A stretch of 64,000 nucleotides of DNA from Auriscalpium vulgare (GCA_019915015.1 JAHBBC010000002.1:248001-312000); one strand, 5' to 3'; positions 1-12,545 are shown, counted from the stretch's first letter. Numbers and translations: made by a program. Notes: a model not told the origin generated them from the letters alone.

Positions 1-2140
1 AGGGCCAAGTGGGCCCCGACAGCTGCAGGCACCAGCGTCCGCTGATGGGCGTCCAACTGATAGTGAGGCGGATATATACTGATATCCAATCCTCAGAGCG
101 CAGTAGTGAACGTATCAATTTGAGGGAGTGCAGTCAGGGTCCCGAGACTACGCACGGCAAATCCTGCTCGGTGTACGAGTGTGACACGATGACTAGGACT
201 TGGATCGGAGGGCGCGAGAGGCTGGGGGAGAGGACAATAGTGCGCGGGCTAGACACGGCACGGATCACCGAAATGATGCAGTGCTGGAGACGCGACGGGC
301 AAGCTCCCAAGAATGTGTCACGGAAGCTAGGAATGTCGGAGGGGACGCAAGGACTATTTCGACAGTTGAAGGGGAATTACGCAGCGGTGGCAATGGTCGG
401 GGGAATATATCGAGGACGAGAGGGACGAAGTACGAGGCGGTGACGAAGGAACTAGAGGGGCGTATATAAGCCTGATCTCTGTGTTGAAGGTGCGGGGTGT
501 CGAGGGAGAGAGTGGTGAGGCGTAGGGAGATTTCGAAGGGCAAGAGGGGATTTGTCGAGGGTCGTGGTATTGATATTCGTATTGATATTGCGGCGTGGTA
601 TTGGTGTCAAAGTTTCGTGCGTCTAAGAGCTAGAGCGACGGGTTGTGGTGAAGTCAGGCCACTTCAGAAGCTCTTTCGAGATCCTGAGTACGAGGGGGAA
701 TAGTAACTTGTTATTTCGTCTTCTAGCGACTCAGAACTATTTGTACGACAAGCGAGTCAAAATCCGTATAGTACGGACGTTGACATAGGAAGACAAATAC
801 GATCTAAAACACGGAAGATGTGGGTCAGATATCATGGGGTGTACGAAGTGGACGCGGGGGAGTGAGTATATGAAGGATGTGGCAAGAGAGGATCGTTGAA
901 TTAAGGGATGGTTTAGGTTTAGTTCCAACTTACGATCGCCGCTAGGGGGCGAAGTGCGTTAAGCGCGGCTAGCGCTTAGATCGTAAGGCGCTGGTGGTGT
1001 ATCATAAAGTTGAGTAGGGTATCCAATGTATTCCGAGTGTAAATTGAAGGGAGGGACGTACGACGGGCGGTCTTGGCTCGCTGTGTAGCGCTCCTGCCTA
1101 TCTCGGACGGCTGTGGATTAACGTAGGCGGGACCGTATCGTGGATCGAGATGTGGGGAATATCGAGGAATTGGGGGACGCAGAAGGGAGGTGTGATTGAC
1201 AGCGGCGCATCACGGCGGGGAAGGATTGTGGCGTGTGGCTCCGAGTCAGATAGCCGCTGTGTGACTGCTGTGCGGGGCCGAAGGATTGTGGCGTGTGGCT
1301 CGGGGCGCTTGGTGGGGCGTGTAGGCTATTTTGAGTGCGTTTGGGGCGCTTTCGATAGACGCTGCGGGGTGGTAGTGAAACCTGATGGTGCAGACCGAGG
1401 CTGGCGGGCTGAGGTCACGTGATTTTGGAAGATGCCGAAAATGCCAAAAGTCGGGGGTTTCTCCGCTAGACGGCTGGGCAGGCGTATCACCGTGAGTCTG
1501 TGCTCTCCGAGATAACCTCGCTGATGCCGGACACGATGGTCTATAGCAATGCCTGACAGGCCAGGTGGTGGTTCGTTATGGGGTATCGGGTACAGTGAGT
1601 GAGCCGCCTGAGTGTTGAAGGCAGAAAAGATGTTGTGGAGAAAGGAAAGGCGTGTCAGTCGGACAGCCGGCGCTGAGAGTCGGAGGTGGCAACGGCAGCG
1701 GGCCGAAAGAGCCGGCCGGGCAAGTCTGTTCACGGTACGATATCCTTCGTACCTCAAGAATCGCAACTCGCTGGGTACTGACTGGGTACTGAAATTTGGT
1801 TTGCCAGTAGTGCCACCAATGTCCGTGGCCGACATCTGTGCGCCAATGTGTAGTTCAGCACGCCACACAAATACCATTTATGTATATGCAGCATGGCATA
1901 CAAAGGAGATGCATAGATAGCTCAATACACATATTGAAATAATCAGCCGTGCGAGACCGCAACGCTACACGCTGACAATCGCGACGGCGGGAAATGGGCG
2001 CGGGAACGTCACAGGAGGCGGCGGCGTCACACATGCGCGCTCTCGACGGGACCCCGCGTTGTACCACCGTCAACCGACCGCCGTCCTGCTGCTCACCACG
2101 CCCTCTCCTTCCAACGTCAACCCATTCACCCCTCGAACTC
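1..2140. other. No recognisable gene; minor repeats
   Basis: I see no domain or exon structure that I recognise here. The open frames are short, overlap on both strands and look like chance frames in GC-rich DNA. Two small structures are visible. A 9-bp inverted repeat (CTTACGATC at 929-937, GATCGTAAG at 979-987) encloses a second small palindrome at 961-977. A 21-bp direct repeat (1221-1241 and 1281-1301) has exactly 60 bp spacing. Confidence 0.5.
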
Positions 2141-2145
2141 GAAGC

Positions 2146-2490
2146 ATGGATCCGCCCGTACGCACCGTCAGTGGGAATGACGCGAGAGCGCGCGCGCCAG
2201 ACAGCGCCAGATCAAACGAAGACGCCGCTGCCCCGCGCAGCAACGCCTCTACGCGGCGCTCCTCATCAAGCAGCGCCGGGTGGTCAATTGCAGCGACGCA
2301 AGGGACGTCGGTGAGCCATCCGGGGCTGGCAGATATAGCCGACGAACACTTGAACGAGGACGCCGCCTCGGCGCGTGCGGCCACCACCGCCTCCACCACC
2401 ACCACGGTGACAACGAGGGCCGACAGCCTATGGGCTAGCAGCCCTAGCATGTCCACACCGCCACCTCAAACATCAGCGCAGGCAGCTTGA
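2146..2490 (+). CDS. Hypothetical low-complexity ORF
   Basis: This is an open frame of about 114 codons, starting at the ATG at 2146, rich in Ala, Ser, Thr and Arg. No domain is recognised. The neighbouring frame from 2487 to 2906 is also open and Ala/Thr rich with repeated Gly-Ser-Asp-Met-His-type motifs, so the two may be one protein interrupted by a small indel or an intron. High GC content makes long chance frames likely here, and the reverse strand is also open. It may be a real disordered protein, but there is no independent support. Confidence 0.2.
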   Translation: MDPPVRTVSGNDARARAPDSARSNEDAAAPRSNASTRRSSSSSAGWSIAATQGTSVSHPGLADIADEHLNEDAASARAATTASTTTTVTTRADSLWASSPSMSTPPPQTSAQAA

Positions 2491-2909
2491 ACACGCACGA
2501 CACGGTGGCCAGCGCCTCGAGTGCAGGCAGCGCAGACATGCACGCCGCGGCGGCCAGCAAGAACGCGGCGGCGAACGCCTTGATCGCAGGCAGCGTGGAC
2601 ATGCACGACGCGGCAGCCAGCGCTGCGCTAAGCGGCACGGTGAACACGACCGCTGGGACGGGCAATGCATCCACCGGCACCGCTACTACCTCTGCGTGCG
2701 CGGAGCACACCAGCAGTGCCGCTCACGCGACAGGTGCCATGCGCGCTGTGACGCAACGAGCTTTGTCGGCGACACGCAATCTGGCAGCGCATGGTACGTC
2801 GTCCGCGCGGGGGATGGCGGCCGCGCGCGCTCTAGCAGGGCGGGTAGGCGTAAGGGCGGTGGGGGGTTTGGTGGCAAGGTTGAGAGGTTGCAGAGGCGGA
2901 CGGTAGTGG

Positions 2910-3364
2910 TGGGTGGCGCCGGCACTGCGTGGCCATAGGTAAGTCTACTTGCAGATTGGAAAGCAAGCCCCCTGACCTCATCCTTCAGCGAGATTGCGGG
3001 CAGTTGCTGTGATCTTCTTCTTTTCTTTCTTTTTCTTGCTTGGACTTCCTCGCTGCTAGAGAACATATTGCTTTTCGGCAGTCACCTTACACACACACAC
3101 AAATCACAGACAACTCCCGGCGCCGCAACGGCTATGCGCCCAGGAGCGATTCTCCCAGAACGAAAATACCTCTACACGTCTTCGACACTCCCTAGTCATT
3201 TCCAACGATAACGAGCACCACGCCTGTACTCAGCACTCGTAAGTATTCCTCCACAACGGCCAAGAAAAATAGCTCACCGTCAGTCCGACAGCTTGATCAG
3301 GTCGCACGGCAAGCTCGTCTGCTCTCCTCTCCCTTTGTCAGTCTTGGCGGAGAACACGCAACAC
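2910..3364. other. Non-coding gap
   Basis: No gene is seen. It contains a short (AC)n run near 3090 and otherwise unremarkable sequence leading up to the left end of element Y. Confidence 0.5.
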
Positions 3365-3536
3365 TGGGGAGTAGTTTAGTGCACTATGTCCCTACAGTTG
3401 TAACAAGTGGGTGGTGTTATAGGCAGGCAGGATAGTGAAGTGCAAGTATAGGGCAGTATAGTGCACTATAGTGCATATATCAGTACTATAGTGTCCTTGG
3501 ATGCACTATAGTAGTCGCATGACTATAAGGACCATT

Positions 3537-5804
3537 TACGATTACTCTTAATCGTTCTTTTCTCTAACCAGTCAGGCCAAAAAATGTGTGTTTGGATCGT
3601 TACCAAAGGAAATTATATCCCACGGTCAAGTCGCGTCGTCCCACCTGCCTAATTGAGTAATTCTTACCTAAGTAGCTTCTGCCCAATGCTTTTTCACACC
3701 TTTGCATCTCAAAAGACACTCGTGTCTGTGAGTATTTTGTGTTTTGCAAGCTAAATAGCACAGATATGCATATGATTCGAATTGTTCTGTGATGAGAATA
3801 GGAGGGCAAACCGCCAATTGATCCGGTTTACTATGTCATTTTTCTCTACTCCGGCTACTACAATACCCGGGCCCAACTGTTTCATTACTAAAAATCCACA
3901 CACAGTGGGAATTGAACCCACAGCACATGGTTCATAACTTACATAATATAGGCTAAGAGCGTCAACCACTAGACTACAAGGCTGCATATCTATAATAGTT
4001 GTGTATAGCTTGTATCAACCTTCTACCTCCTTGTGCCTTACAAAACATTTTGCTCTTTCTATCAGATTCTTGCCTTTTCCCTGATACAATGCACACATAT
4101 TATATATTGTCGGAAAGCTACAACCAATGCACACACAATGGTCATGGTGCTGGAGTCTGAAGGACTTGTGATGTATCTCTGGTGCGTATTTACCACCTGT
4201 GTGTAGACCCAGGTCTACCAAGCGCGGGCATGTGTAAGCCTACAGCTTACTACATACATTTTTCCTTTCTCTTTTCTCTCTCATCGGACTCGTACATAGT
4301 ATATATTCTCGTCCCCGTACTTACGCACCAGCGCGCCCCGGCAATCGCCGCGCCGCTGCCACGTCACAGTCGCGTTGTGTTCGCTCTGCTCTCTCTCTCC
4401 TCATCTACAACTGCCTCTCCTGTACCCACACCTCCTCTGCTTCCTAGCAATCCCGACTTGGTTCCTATCTGCGTCGCCTGATTCTTGTCTTTGAGTGTTT
4501 CCGCCGCACGGCGGTCTCCAGCATGTGACCAATGATAAGCCTCACTCCGCGCTCCGATACAATTCTTCACCAATTTTCGCACTTTTGACAAGTTAACAGT
4601 CATGCAATTCTGGAGGTTGGAGAGTCACACACATGAGCTCCAACCACCCGATATAGTCTCTCTGAATTCTTGCAAGATTGAAGCCAGAGTTCTGACCTTT
4701 GGAGTCTCGCAGGGCATTTGGGCGATCGGAATCATACCTTGGACACCACACTCAGACCATCAACTCAGTTGCACACCCCACACACAGTCATCCGACCACT
4801 TGCACATTGTTTCAACTGCATCCACATGACCTCAAGCATAGCATCCTCTCACAGCTGTCACAACTTGGCGGGATTTCATATGACATTTTTATTGTCGAGA
4901 TTGTTGTTAGAACATGTTCGCCACACCGCTCCAATAACTCTGTGACTGCCGGGTACCTCTATAGTTTGCGCCATTATCCTCCATCCATTGTCCAGCTTAG
5001 CTCTTGAGCTTACACCACATTTCTCTGATCTAGATTGTTCTGTGATTGCGCCAGTGCTCCAATTATTGCTCCACTGCTCTGACCGTTGCACACACCATTC
5101 CAGTACATTCCTCTGAACAATTGCAGTGTTCCAACATTGCAGCACTTGCTTACAACCTATCCCATATCGGAGCGCATTCTATTGCTCGCTGCGTCTCCAT
5201 TGTGTTCAATTATATTCATATTGTCTTGTCCCACACTGTAGGACACCTCTCCCACACTTCTTGACAGTACAGACCATTCCCCATGTGCTTGCACTGCCCC
5301 TCACTGGTCTCTTTATCTTTAATGGTCATACACACAGTGTCTGATCACTCACAGTTACTTGCATCATGTGTTCTTACGTCTGGACTCCCGTTGATAATTC
5401 TCCAAACGCTTGCACATTCCGATCATCACCTCCAATCACACACCCCACGCACATATGAAACACTCTGTTCGTCTTTGGGATCCTGACACTTGCTCACACA
5501 CATTACAATATCCTCTTTAGTGCTCTAGTAGGGATCTGGTTTCGGACACATGTGACATTACCACCCTACTACATGTGGGTGCCCAACACCACAACTTTGT
5601 CCTGACATTCCAATACATCATAGAGTCACTTTCCTGCAAGCAGAGCCAGAGCCATTAACCCCAAGTATTATATCTGCAACATATTCAAAACAACATAACC
5701 ATACCAGGCAGTCAGTTGTATGTTGGATGGCCAAGCCCCCCTCCCCCCTAAATGATTAAGAGTAATTGTACTGCCATGCGTGCATTGGCCCATTAACCCC
5801 AAGT
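3537..5804 (+). mobile_element. Element X, copy 1 (2268 bp), inserted in left arm of Y
   Basis: The 5' end is TACGATTACTCTTAATCG, itself a hairpin (6-bp stem, CTCT loop). The 3' end is ATTAACCCCAAGT. A near-copy of the 5' palindrome lies inverted about 35 bp from the 3' end. The undisturbed right arm of Y (7425-7465) gives the empty site: GGACCATT joins directly to GTATTCTTGC, so X1 sits between T and G with no target duplication longer than 1 bp. The inside holds a tRNA-like module (minus strand, near 3895-3985) and a 1-kb CpG-depleted repeat (4490-5560) shared with other sites in the window. No coding capacity is recognised; it is neither a classic LTR nor a canonical TIR element. Confidence 0.75.
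3895..3985 (-). other. tRNA-like module inside X1 (A and B boxes)
   Basis: On the minus strand, TAGTCTAGTGG (3966-3976) matches the RNA polymerase III A-box consensus TRGYNNARNNG and GGTTCAATTCC (3908-3918) matches the B box exactly. The T-arm GTGGG-loop-CCCAC is intact. The boxes lie 58 nt apart, more than in an ordinary tRNA, and no good acceptor stem closes it. It is therefore a tRNA-derived sequence, not a functional tRNA gene. The same module sits at 16761-16850 in X2. Confidence 0.6.
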
Positions 5805-7440
5805 GTATTCTTGCACCAATATAATGGGCTTTGAAAATGTTATAAATAATGGTGTAGATGCACAGGTGGAACTGCTATATAGAGGTAATTTAGCAGAATA
5901 TATCTGGCTAACGGTAGAGAGCTGTAGGGCAATCACTGGCCAATGGATCCCATGGGTTTATGTACTATAGTGAATCAATAATATATTACAGAAATGCTGG
6001 GATATATGCACCTTCTCTCCTTTCTCTATAAATTCGGATAATATTACAGCATGTGGCTTAGTAGAGTGCATATGTGACCTGAATTTACCAGAATACAGGG
6101 GGTCATTTCTGAGGAGTTGTGCAGTGCACACTGTATCAGATATTCATCTACTATAGTGATATTATACTCTTTAAAGCTTTCTTAATTTGTTATGGGATGA
6201 CTGGACATTCATAAATCATGAAGAAAAAGGTGAGCATATGTACCACGCATGCCACTGCTGTCTGAATTTATCATAATATTTAAGACTAATGGCAAGCCGC
6301 ACCAATGCATATATACTTATACACTATAGTGTTATTTAGCTTGCTTCTATCCTCAAACTTTTTCAGCACTGAATAGCTCCTCAATACTTGGGGAAACAAA
6401 TCCCTAGATATTCCAGAGCACTATTACACCATGCCCCTTCCATCCCTGAAAGTTTTGTGTCCTTGCATGCAATTGGTATATAGTACCATACTTCTGATCC
6501 TTTGATACAGCCTAAATGATCCATATGTCCCTGTCCCATCTATCCAAGCATATGTGTGAACTGAAATGATTATCTATTTTTCAATGAGCCATGATCCATG
6601 AAGCTTACTTGAGCACAAGCTCATCCATCTGAGGTACAAGATCCTCTGTAAAAGAAATAGCTATTTATATTCATATGCCTGATCATAAACTGGATCACCC
6701 TGGGACAAGGATACCTCAGACATTACAGGCTGTATGAGAGTGGAAGTACGGCACTTTCTGCCAACTCTAGATAGAATTCCCATATTTTGAGCATTGGGTG
6801 GGGCATGGTCTGTGAATGCTCTATGATATCTCTGGATTATATTGACCAAGTACTGGAGAGCTATTGGACACATCATATGCTTTTGTGGCCAACCAATTAG
6901 ATCACCACTATAGTGCACAAATCTATATGCCTTGGTGTGGCTCACCAATGGCTTCAGATATTATGATAAATTCTGACAGCAGTGGCATGTGTAGTACATA
7001 TGCTCACCTTTTTTGTCATGATTTATGAATGCCCAGTCATCCCATAACAAATTAAGAAAGCTTGAAAGAGTATAACATCACTATAGTAGATGAATATCTG
7101 ATACAGTGTGGACTGCACAACTCCTCAGAACTGACCCCCTATATTCTTGTAAATTCAGGTCACATATGCACTCTACTAAGCCACATGCTGTGATATTATC
7201 CGAATTTATAGAGCTCATTTGAAAGGAGAGAAGGTGCATATATCCCAGCATTTCTGTAATATATTATTGATTCACTATAGTACATAAACTCATGGGATCC
7301 ATTGGCCAGTGATTGCCCTACAGCTCTCTACCGTTAGCCAGATATATTCTGCTAAATTACCTCTATATAGCAGTTCCACCTGTGCATCTACACCATTATT
7401 TATAACATTTTCAAAGCCCATTATATTGGTGCAAGAATAC
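5805..7440. repeat. Inner inverted repeat of element Y
   Basis: 5805-6280 and 6957-7440 are near-identical inverted copies, about 480 bp each, around a 676-bp spacer (6281-6956). The arms begin with GTATTCTTGC on the left and end with GCAAGAATAC on the right. The spacer is AT-rich and shows distant similarity to 34,680-34,830. There is no gene. Confidence 0.8.
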
Positions 7441-7562
7441 AATGGTCCTTATAGTCATGCTACTACTATAGTGCATCCAAGGACACTATAGTACTGATAT
7501 ATGCACTATAGTGCACTATACTGCCCTATTACTTGCACTTCACTATCCTGCCTGCCTATAAC

Positions 7563-8514
7563 ACTTGGGGTCAATGGGCCAATGCATGCATGGCAGTACA
7601 ATTACTCTTAATTGTTTAGGGGGGAGGGGGGGGTGTCCATTTCCAGTACAACTCACTGTCTGTCAGTGTAGCTGTCTGCATATAATATAACAACCTGCTT
7701 CACCTCACGCTGCCTACCCTGCAACACACTGACCTGTTACCCCACCCTGCACTCTGACGCATCACGCACACAGCCTACATGTTCTGCACAACATCACACC
7801 ACACATTGCCTGCACAGTACCACAGTGCTATGTTGATATACTGACATACAAATATGTCATGCTTTACACTTCCTTTGCACTGACATACAAGTTAGCACAC
7901 TACCTGTGCTGTGACATGATACCCCATCTTGCATTGCACCCCACACTGCACATGCTGACATGACATCCCACCTGTTATTGTCCCCTTGCACAGACACAAT
8001 ACGCTACCATTCTGTAGGCAAGGGGATGGATGGTCCCTGTAGACTATACCTAGACACATTAAGTCAGTGTATATGTCTCTATTTTCTGTTAATCTATGCT
8101 GTTAGACTGTATTAAATTAGCTTAATATATAGGTGGTAGGTTCAGTACACACTTGTAATAGCTTGGGTAGAAAAAAAAATAACATAGTAACTTGGGTCAA
8201 CTGACTGATACCCAAAACCTCTGTCTACAACACCCGTGGGAACTTTTTTCCAAAAGAAAGAAAATATGAGGCCTGTCTTTCTCATCACAGAACAATTGGA
8301 ATCATATACATATCTAGACTAGTTAGTTTGAAAAGTGCAAAATACGTACAGACACGAGTGTGGGATAGAAAGTATAGGTAAAAGTCACTTAGGTAAGAAT
8401 TACTGAATTAGGCAGGTGGAACAGCCGTGGGAATAAATTTCCTTTCATGCTTTTCCTAAAGCGCACTTTTTGACCTGACTGGTTAGAGAAATAAACAATT
8501 AAGAGTTAATTGTA
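7563..8514 (-). mobile_element. Element X, copy 3 (952 bp), inserted in right arm of Y
   Basis: Read on the minus strand it starts with TACAATTAACTCTTAATTG and ends with CCATTGACCCCAAGT, the same termini as X1 and X2. The empty site is given by the left arm of Y (3400-3430), where GTGGGTGGT continues directly into GTTATAGGCAGG; again there is no target duplication and T precedes, G follows. It keeps the 5' third of X and the last ~100 bp but lacks the 1-kb repeat. It also lacks a clear tRNA-like module, so it is an internally deleted copy. Confidence 0.7.
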
Positions 8515-8564
8515 ACCACCCACTTGTTACAACTGTAGGGACATAGTGAATCAACTAAGCCCCA

Positions 8565-9330
8565 CAGCCCGCGACCGCCCATCCAGAACTTGGCTCATAC
8601 GACGTCGAGCACCGCGAGCGAACGTGAATGCGTATGCGGCAGCGAAGCCTCTGCTAGCAGATTTGCGCACGGCGCCAGTGTCGTCCTCGAACGAGTAGCT
8701 GTCGAGGCTTGTATGAGGGGTGGTCTCGTCCTCGTCAAGTCCTTGCAAGGCATGAGATACGAGTGGTCTCACATATCAGATGTGCGGCAGAGGCAAATCA
8801 GACGGGTGGCGAAAATACATCCGCACACGCCGGTCGCCATTCTGCTTGACCATCTCCACATCCCAGGCAAATCGCCAGCCTCTCGTTCTTCTCTCACTGC
8901 TTCATGGTGCTATGTTCTCTATTATCTCTTCAAGTTCAGCTTGGTTGCGCGCCGACTGCATCATGCTCCAGTGTTCGGTTGCCCCACCGCATCTATCCTT
9001 AAGCAGACTCCCGCACCGCGTGCCTTCATAGTAAGTATGCCTGAGTGCTGCGCGTAGGTTGTTGATTCCACGACAACTACCAAGGGCCGCGCCCTGTGCC
9101 ATCGACGGAAGCTCACACCGCCGACCAAGAGCGAGAACATACCTCCTCCTAGTGTTGATCATGTCTCCCTGCTTAACACCTCCAATCAGATCACATCCTA
9201 TCCATCGTTGACCTTTTGCTTTCATCAATACATCGCTGTCCCCAAAGCATGATTCCCAGCGACGATACTCCATCAATTCTCTTCACAACGTCGCTAGCTC
9301 ATTTAGCAACATAGACCAGCAATGGCCAGA
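8565..9330. other. No recognisable gene
   Basis: Moderately GC-rich sequence right of element Y with short open frames on both strands (for example 8590-9057). I recognise no domain and no convincing exon structure. It may hold the promoter or 5' exons of the zinc-cluster gene to the right. Confidence 0.35.
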
Positions 9331-9530
9331 TAGCATGCCGCAAACGACCTCAAAGTATAACTTAGACTTGCCACAATATCAATATCACCTCAACCCTCAT
9401 CCCGGCTACCTGAACCACCTCTCGAGGCTCATTTTGAACCTAGAGCCTTTCACCAGGAGCCCCTGCGTGCTCCCCTCTTCAACACTGATATCAACATGCT
9501 GCAAGCCTCTCTCGATACGTGGTACTTTGA

Positions 9531-10273
9531 GGCCGCCGCCTCTTCTACCTCCGTGATAGCCGTTACACCAACCGACGCTTCGAACAACTTCGCGATGTTT
9601 CAAGCAAGGCAGGCGCTTGCGTACAGAGGAATCCTTGCGGGCCATCGTATACGACGAAGCCACATGCTACCGCATGCGTCGATAGCAACGCCTGCCTCGA
9701 GCGCCCTGATACTCCGCGAGGCTCATCGCCGTCTTCGCACTCGGAGGTAGAATCGACGGTGAACGGCGTTGGCGTCATGTCGCAGACCGTGACCACCAAG
9801 CGGACCTTCCAGTCCTGTAAGCGGTGCCGTATCGGCAAAAGAAAGGTAAGAGCACCTCCCGTAACCATACCCATCGTAGCCGGCGAGCTGACTGTCTTCG
9901 TGTGCAGTGCTCCGGAGACCGTCCGGCTTGCTATCGCTGTCTTGTCAATGATTTCCGATGCGAGTATGACCCTAAGCGCAAGATGCGTGGCCCGAGCAAA
10001 CCCAAGCCGCTTGAAGCCACCATGACGAGGAGGCGAGGCCGGAACAAACCCAAGCCCCTCCCCCCTTCCAATACTCCTTCCTCGCCCAGCAACGAGCCCG
10101 ACCCTATCATCATCTCGCCGCAGCCCATCGCCAGCTGGCATGGCTTTTTGCCGTACCCGGCAGTCTGGTTGCAGGGCCCAGGAGCCAATCCGGAGCCTTG
10201 CGTCCAGACGGACGAGCACGCTATCGCAACATGTACAGCGGTCCGCCCATGCCATCCCCGCCGTTTTCTATAA
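9531..10273 (+). CDS. Zn2Cys6 fungal zinc-cluster DNA-binding protein, 5' end uncertain
   Basis: Exon 1 ends at 9845, the intron is 9846-9907 (GTAAGA...TGCAG, 62 nt), and exon 2 is 9908-10273. The spliced product carries C-x2-C-x6-C-x6-C-x2-C-x6-C, the pattern that folds around two zinc ions in fungal transcription factors. The intron falls just before the third cysteine. A basic Pro/Lys-rich tail follows. The only ATG in this frame near the motif is 9777, but the frame is open and coding-like back to 9531, so the true start is upstream. Frames upstream (9335-9430 and 9425-9600) also look coding but are in different phases, which suggests missed introns or small indels. No regulatory domain is visible downstream. 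Nuclear DNA binding is inferred from the family. Confidence 0.65.
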
Positions 10274-10441
10274 ATAAGTGCCCGTAACTTGCAACGTATC
10301 AGACACGCGGCCTTAGCCATCCAGGCAGATGGTGCTGGCTTTCATTAACGCAAGTTTTTCTATATGTCAGACGGCGGTATCAAATGGTTTCGGCACAGTG
10401 ATGACAATGCCACCAATCTAAGAGAAATATCTGGCCAGACG

Positions 10442-11272
10442 TCATGACGTCGGGCTCGCAGGTGGTGTGTATGCGTCTGTTGCGGCGAAACGCTCCTCAA
10501 CCTTCGCCTCGAGCTTCTTGAGCTTCCTCCTGATGGAGGTCATAACCTTCGCCTCCTTCGCAGCGCGCTCCTGTTCCCCAGCAACCTCCTCCTGAAGCTG
10601 CTTGAGGCCAGCTAAGCTCTTCTCCTATCCCTCTTCCACAATGGCGAGGCGTTCTCTGAGCGCTTCGGTTTCTCCAGCGTATTTCACACCCCACATCTGC
10701 ACCAGCTCCCGTGCCTGCGCCAGCTCTCCCGGCGCCTGCGCCAGCTGCGTCTCAAGACCTTCAACGCGCTGCAGTACATCACTGAGGGCCTTCTTCACAG
10801 TGTCTTCAACCTTCTGCGCGACATCTGACTCCATTTGGCCATGCTTGAGATGGACACGGTGCCACAATTTGTTGCCACGGCCTTCGGCCATGACCACTCT
10901 GCGATAATACCTGTGCTCTGCCTCGGCCATTTTCGTGACAGAGGATATGATACCAGAGAGCTCCGTCTCGGATGCAGAGAGACGCACATCAAAGCTCTCG
11001 CTGATGCCAGCGAGCTTCAGGTCATATGAAGCGAGACGCGCCTCCACTCGGGAAAGTTGCTCGGCAACATCACAGCCCTGACGAGCGTGGTCGCAGCCTT
11101 CTTGACAGTGATCGGAGATGGGATGCGCGCGTCGCTGGAATAGCGATTTGAGAAAGCCTAGATAGCTTTGAGCAGGGTTCTCAGAGGCGGTGCAGATGGC
11201 GTGTGCGTCGGGTGGGGGAAGGTGGTCGTCGGAAAGGATCAAGTCAGATTCCGAGAGGAACGGGTTCTGCAT
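10442..11272 (-). pseudogene. Coiled-coil protein gene with an in-frame TAG
   Basis: Starting at the ATG at 11,272, the frame runs through a long Glu/Lys/Leu-rich stretch with heptad character. Repeated Val-Glu-x-Leu-x-x-x-Leu-type segments suggest a coiled coil over most of the protein. An in-frame TAG lies at 10,625-10,627; the same frame then continues coiled-coil-like for about 60 codons to a TGA at 10,442-10,444. Either the stop is a recent nonsense mutation or sequence error, or the protein ends there (about 215 residues) and the rest is fossil. No GT-AG intron of plausible size removes it. Function unknown; no signal peptide or membrane segment is seen. Confidence 0.45.
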
Positions 11273-11779
11273 CGTTTCGTAGCGTCCGCGGGCAACGCAT
11301 TTTTGTTTGACGATCGGGTGGCTGGTACTACACATGTCAGAAACCGCCAGTGAAATGCAGGCGGGCGGCTCACCTGGGATATAGGAAGGGCAGGCTATAG
11401 AAGATGTGCATGCTAGGAAGTCGCTTTTTATACAGAGGGAATCGACCCGTCGCACAAAGGGTGCTTTGCTTCGGTCTTTGCATTGTTCTTTCAGGCAAGA
11501 ATGGGAAACCTTTTCAGTCATTTGTCCAGCAGGATGGCAAAGGTCCCGGTGTGCCAGTGCGATGCACATTCGGCGGGCAGATTGTTTATTCCACATCTAT
11601 ATTTGCGGACAATGTGAGAGCCCAAAGATGATGCGTCGTCAATGGAGGCGCGACATCTGGACCGGCCCGCAATATGACTCCCACGGGTGCACCACTTCCC
11701 AGGCGCATGCGCTTTGGCCTCCGCTAATTTTTTAACATCCTTTATTACCTATCATTTGCTGGCACCAGTCATCTGCAAC

Positions 11780-12124
11780 ATGATCCTCATTCTATCCTAC
11801 CTTCGGATCTCCACCAGGTCCTGGCCATATTGACGACGGTATGACTTTCCTCTTAGTGGAGGAAGAAAGGATGTCCAAGTAGAAGTCATCAACCCGGGAG
11901 ACGGAAAGCACTACCCCAGCCTGGCTGTCTGTCTTCCATCTCAGAAAGACGCTATCTGGCGGGCTAGAGCTTCCCCTTTGGATGTCAGTGGTGAGCCACG
12001 ATCCCTTCTACCGAGCGCCTTGGCCTGCTAGCCTGCCGAGGTGGACGTTCCTGCAATTGACAAGGAGGTGCGAGCGACTGCACGCGCTGGTGTTGACAAT
12101 GTTCTTCCAACCAGAGATCACTAA
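11780..12124 (+). CDS. Small hypothetical three-exon gene
   Basis: A consistent model has exons 11780-11817, 11857-11983 and 12032-12124, with introns of 39 and 48 nt that begin GT and end AG. Phases match at both junctions and give about 85 residues ending in TAA. The middle exon encodes a coherent acidic/polar sequence (Val-Glu-Val-Ile-Asn-Pro-Gly-Asp). The first exon is the weakest part, because another frame there is also plausible. No family is recognised. It lies 450 bp upstream of another small multi-exon gene of similar build. Confidence 0.35.
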
Positions 12125-12545
12125 AAGAATTTCTGCGCCGACATCAGCTGCTGTCTGATTTATCGGTTGCCGGTGACGAGTCACGACGACCATACGATAC
12201 GGTTTGTTATTGTAGTCAAGCACCGTGGTGCGCCCTGGTTGTCTCCTCTACGAAAAGCAGCCAGGCAAACCGTCTCAATGTGTATAGAGGAGACCGAAGA
12301 CGAAGGAGACGAGGAGGCAGTAGAGCACATGGAGGAGCCTGGCGTCCTGCCGACGTTTGAAGGTGCGCGTGTTTTGCTATCGAGTGCACGGCAGTCCCTG
12401 ATGCATCTGTCGATCCAGATAAGTACCGGCTAGCATATGGCCGAGTACTTGGACGGCTGCATACCCCTGACGTCCTCCATGTCGCACGTCGTCATGACAT
12501 CAATAGAACCTCAAGGTTGCCGCGCCCTCTTTGCTTATCAGATCC

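Larger units (their letters stand above)
3365..8564. mobile_element. Element Y: long terminal-inverted-repeat DNA element, invaded twice by X
   Basis: The left arm consists of 3365-3536 plus 5805-6280. The right arm is 6957-7562 plus 8515-8564, its reverse complement. With the two inserted X elements (3537-5804 and 7563-8514) removed, Y would be about 2 kb with arms of roughly 650 bp around a 676-bp centre. The outer ends read TGGGG-AGTAGTT on the left and, inverted, TGGGG-CTTAGTT on the right. The palindromic motif CACTATAGTG or its core recurs many times along both arms. I see no transposase, so Y is probably a non-autonomous long-TIR or foldback element. I could not identify a convincing target-site duplication. 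Confidence 0.7.

Noticed and set aside
1..470. Overlapping open frames of 144 and 89 codons at the left edge
   Set aside because: Arg/Gly-rich, present in three frames, no domain and no splice logic.
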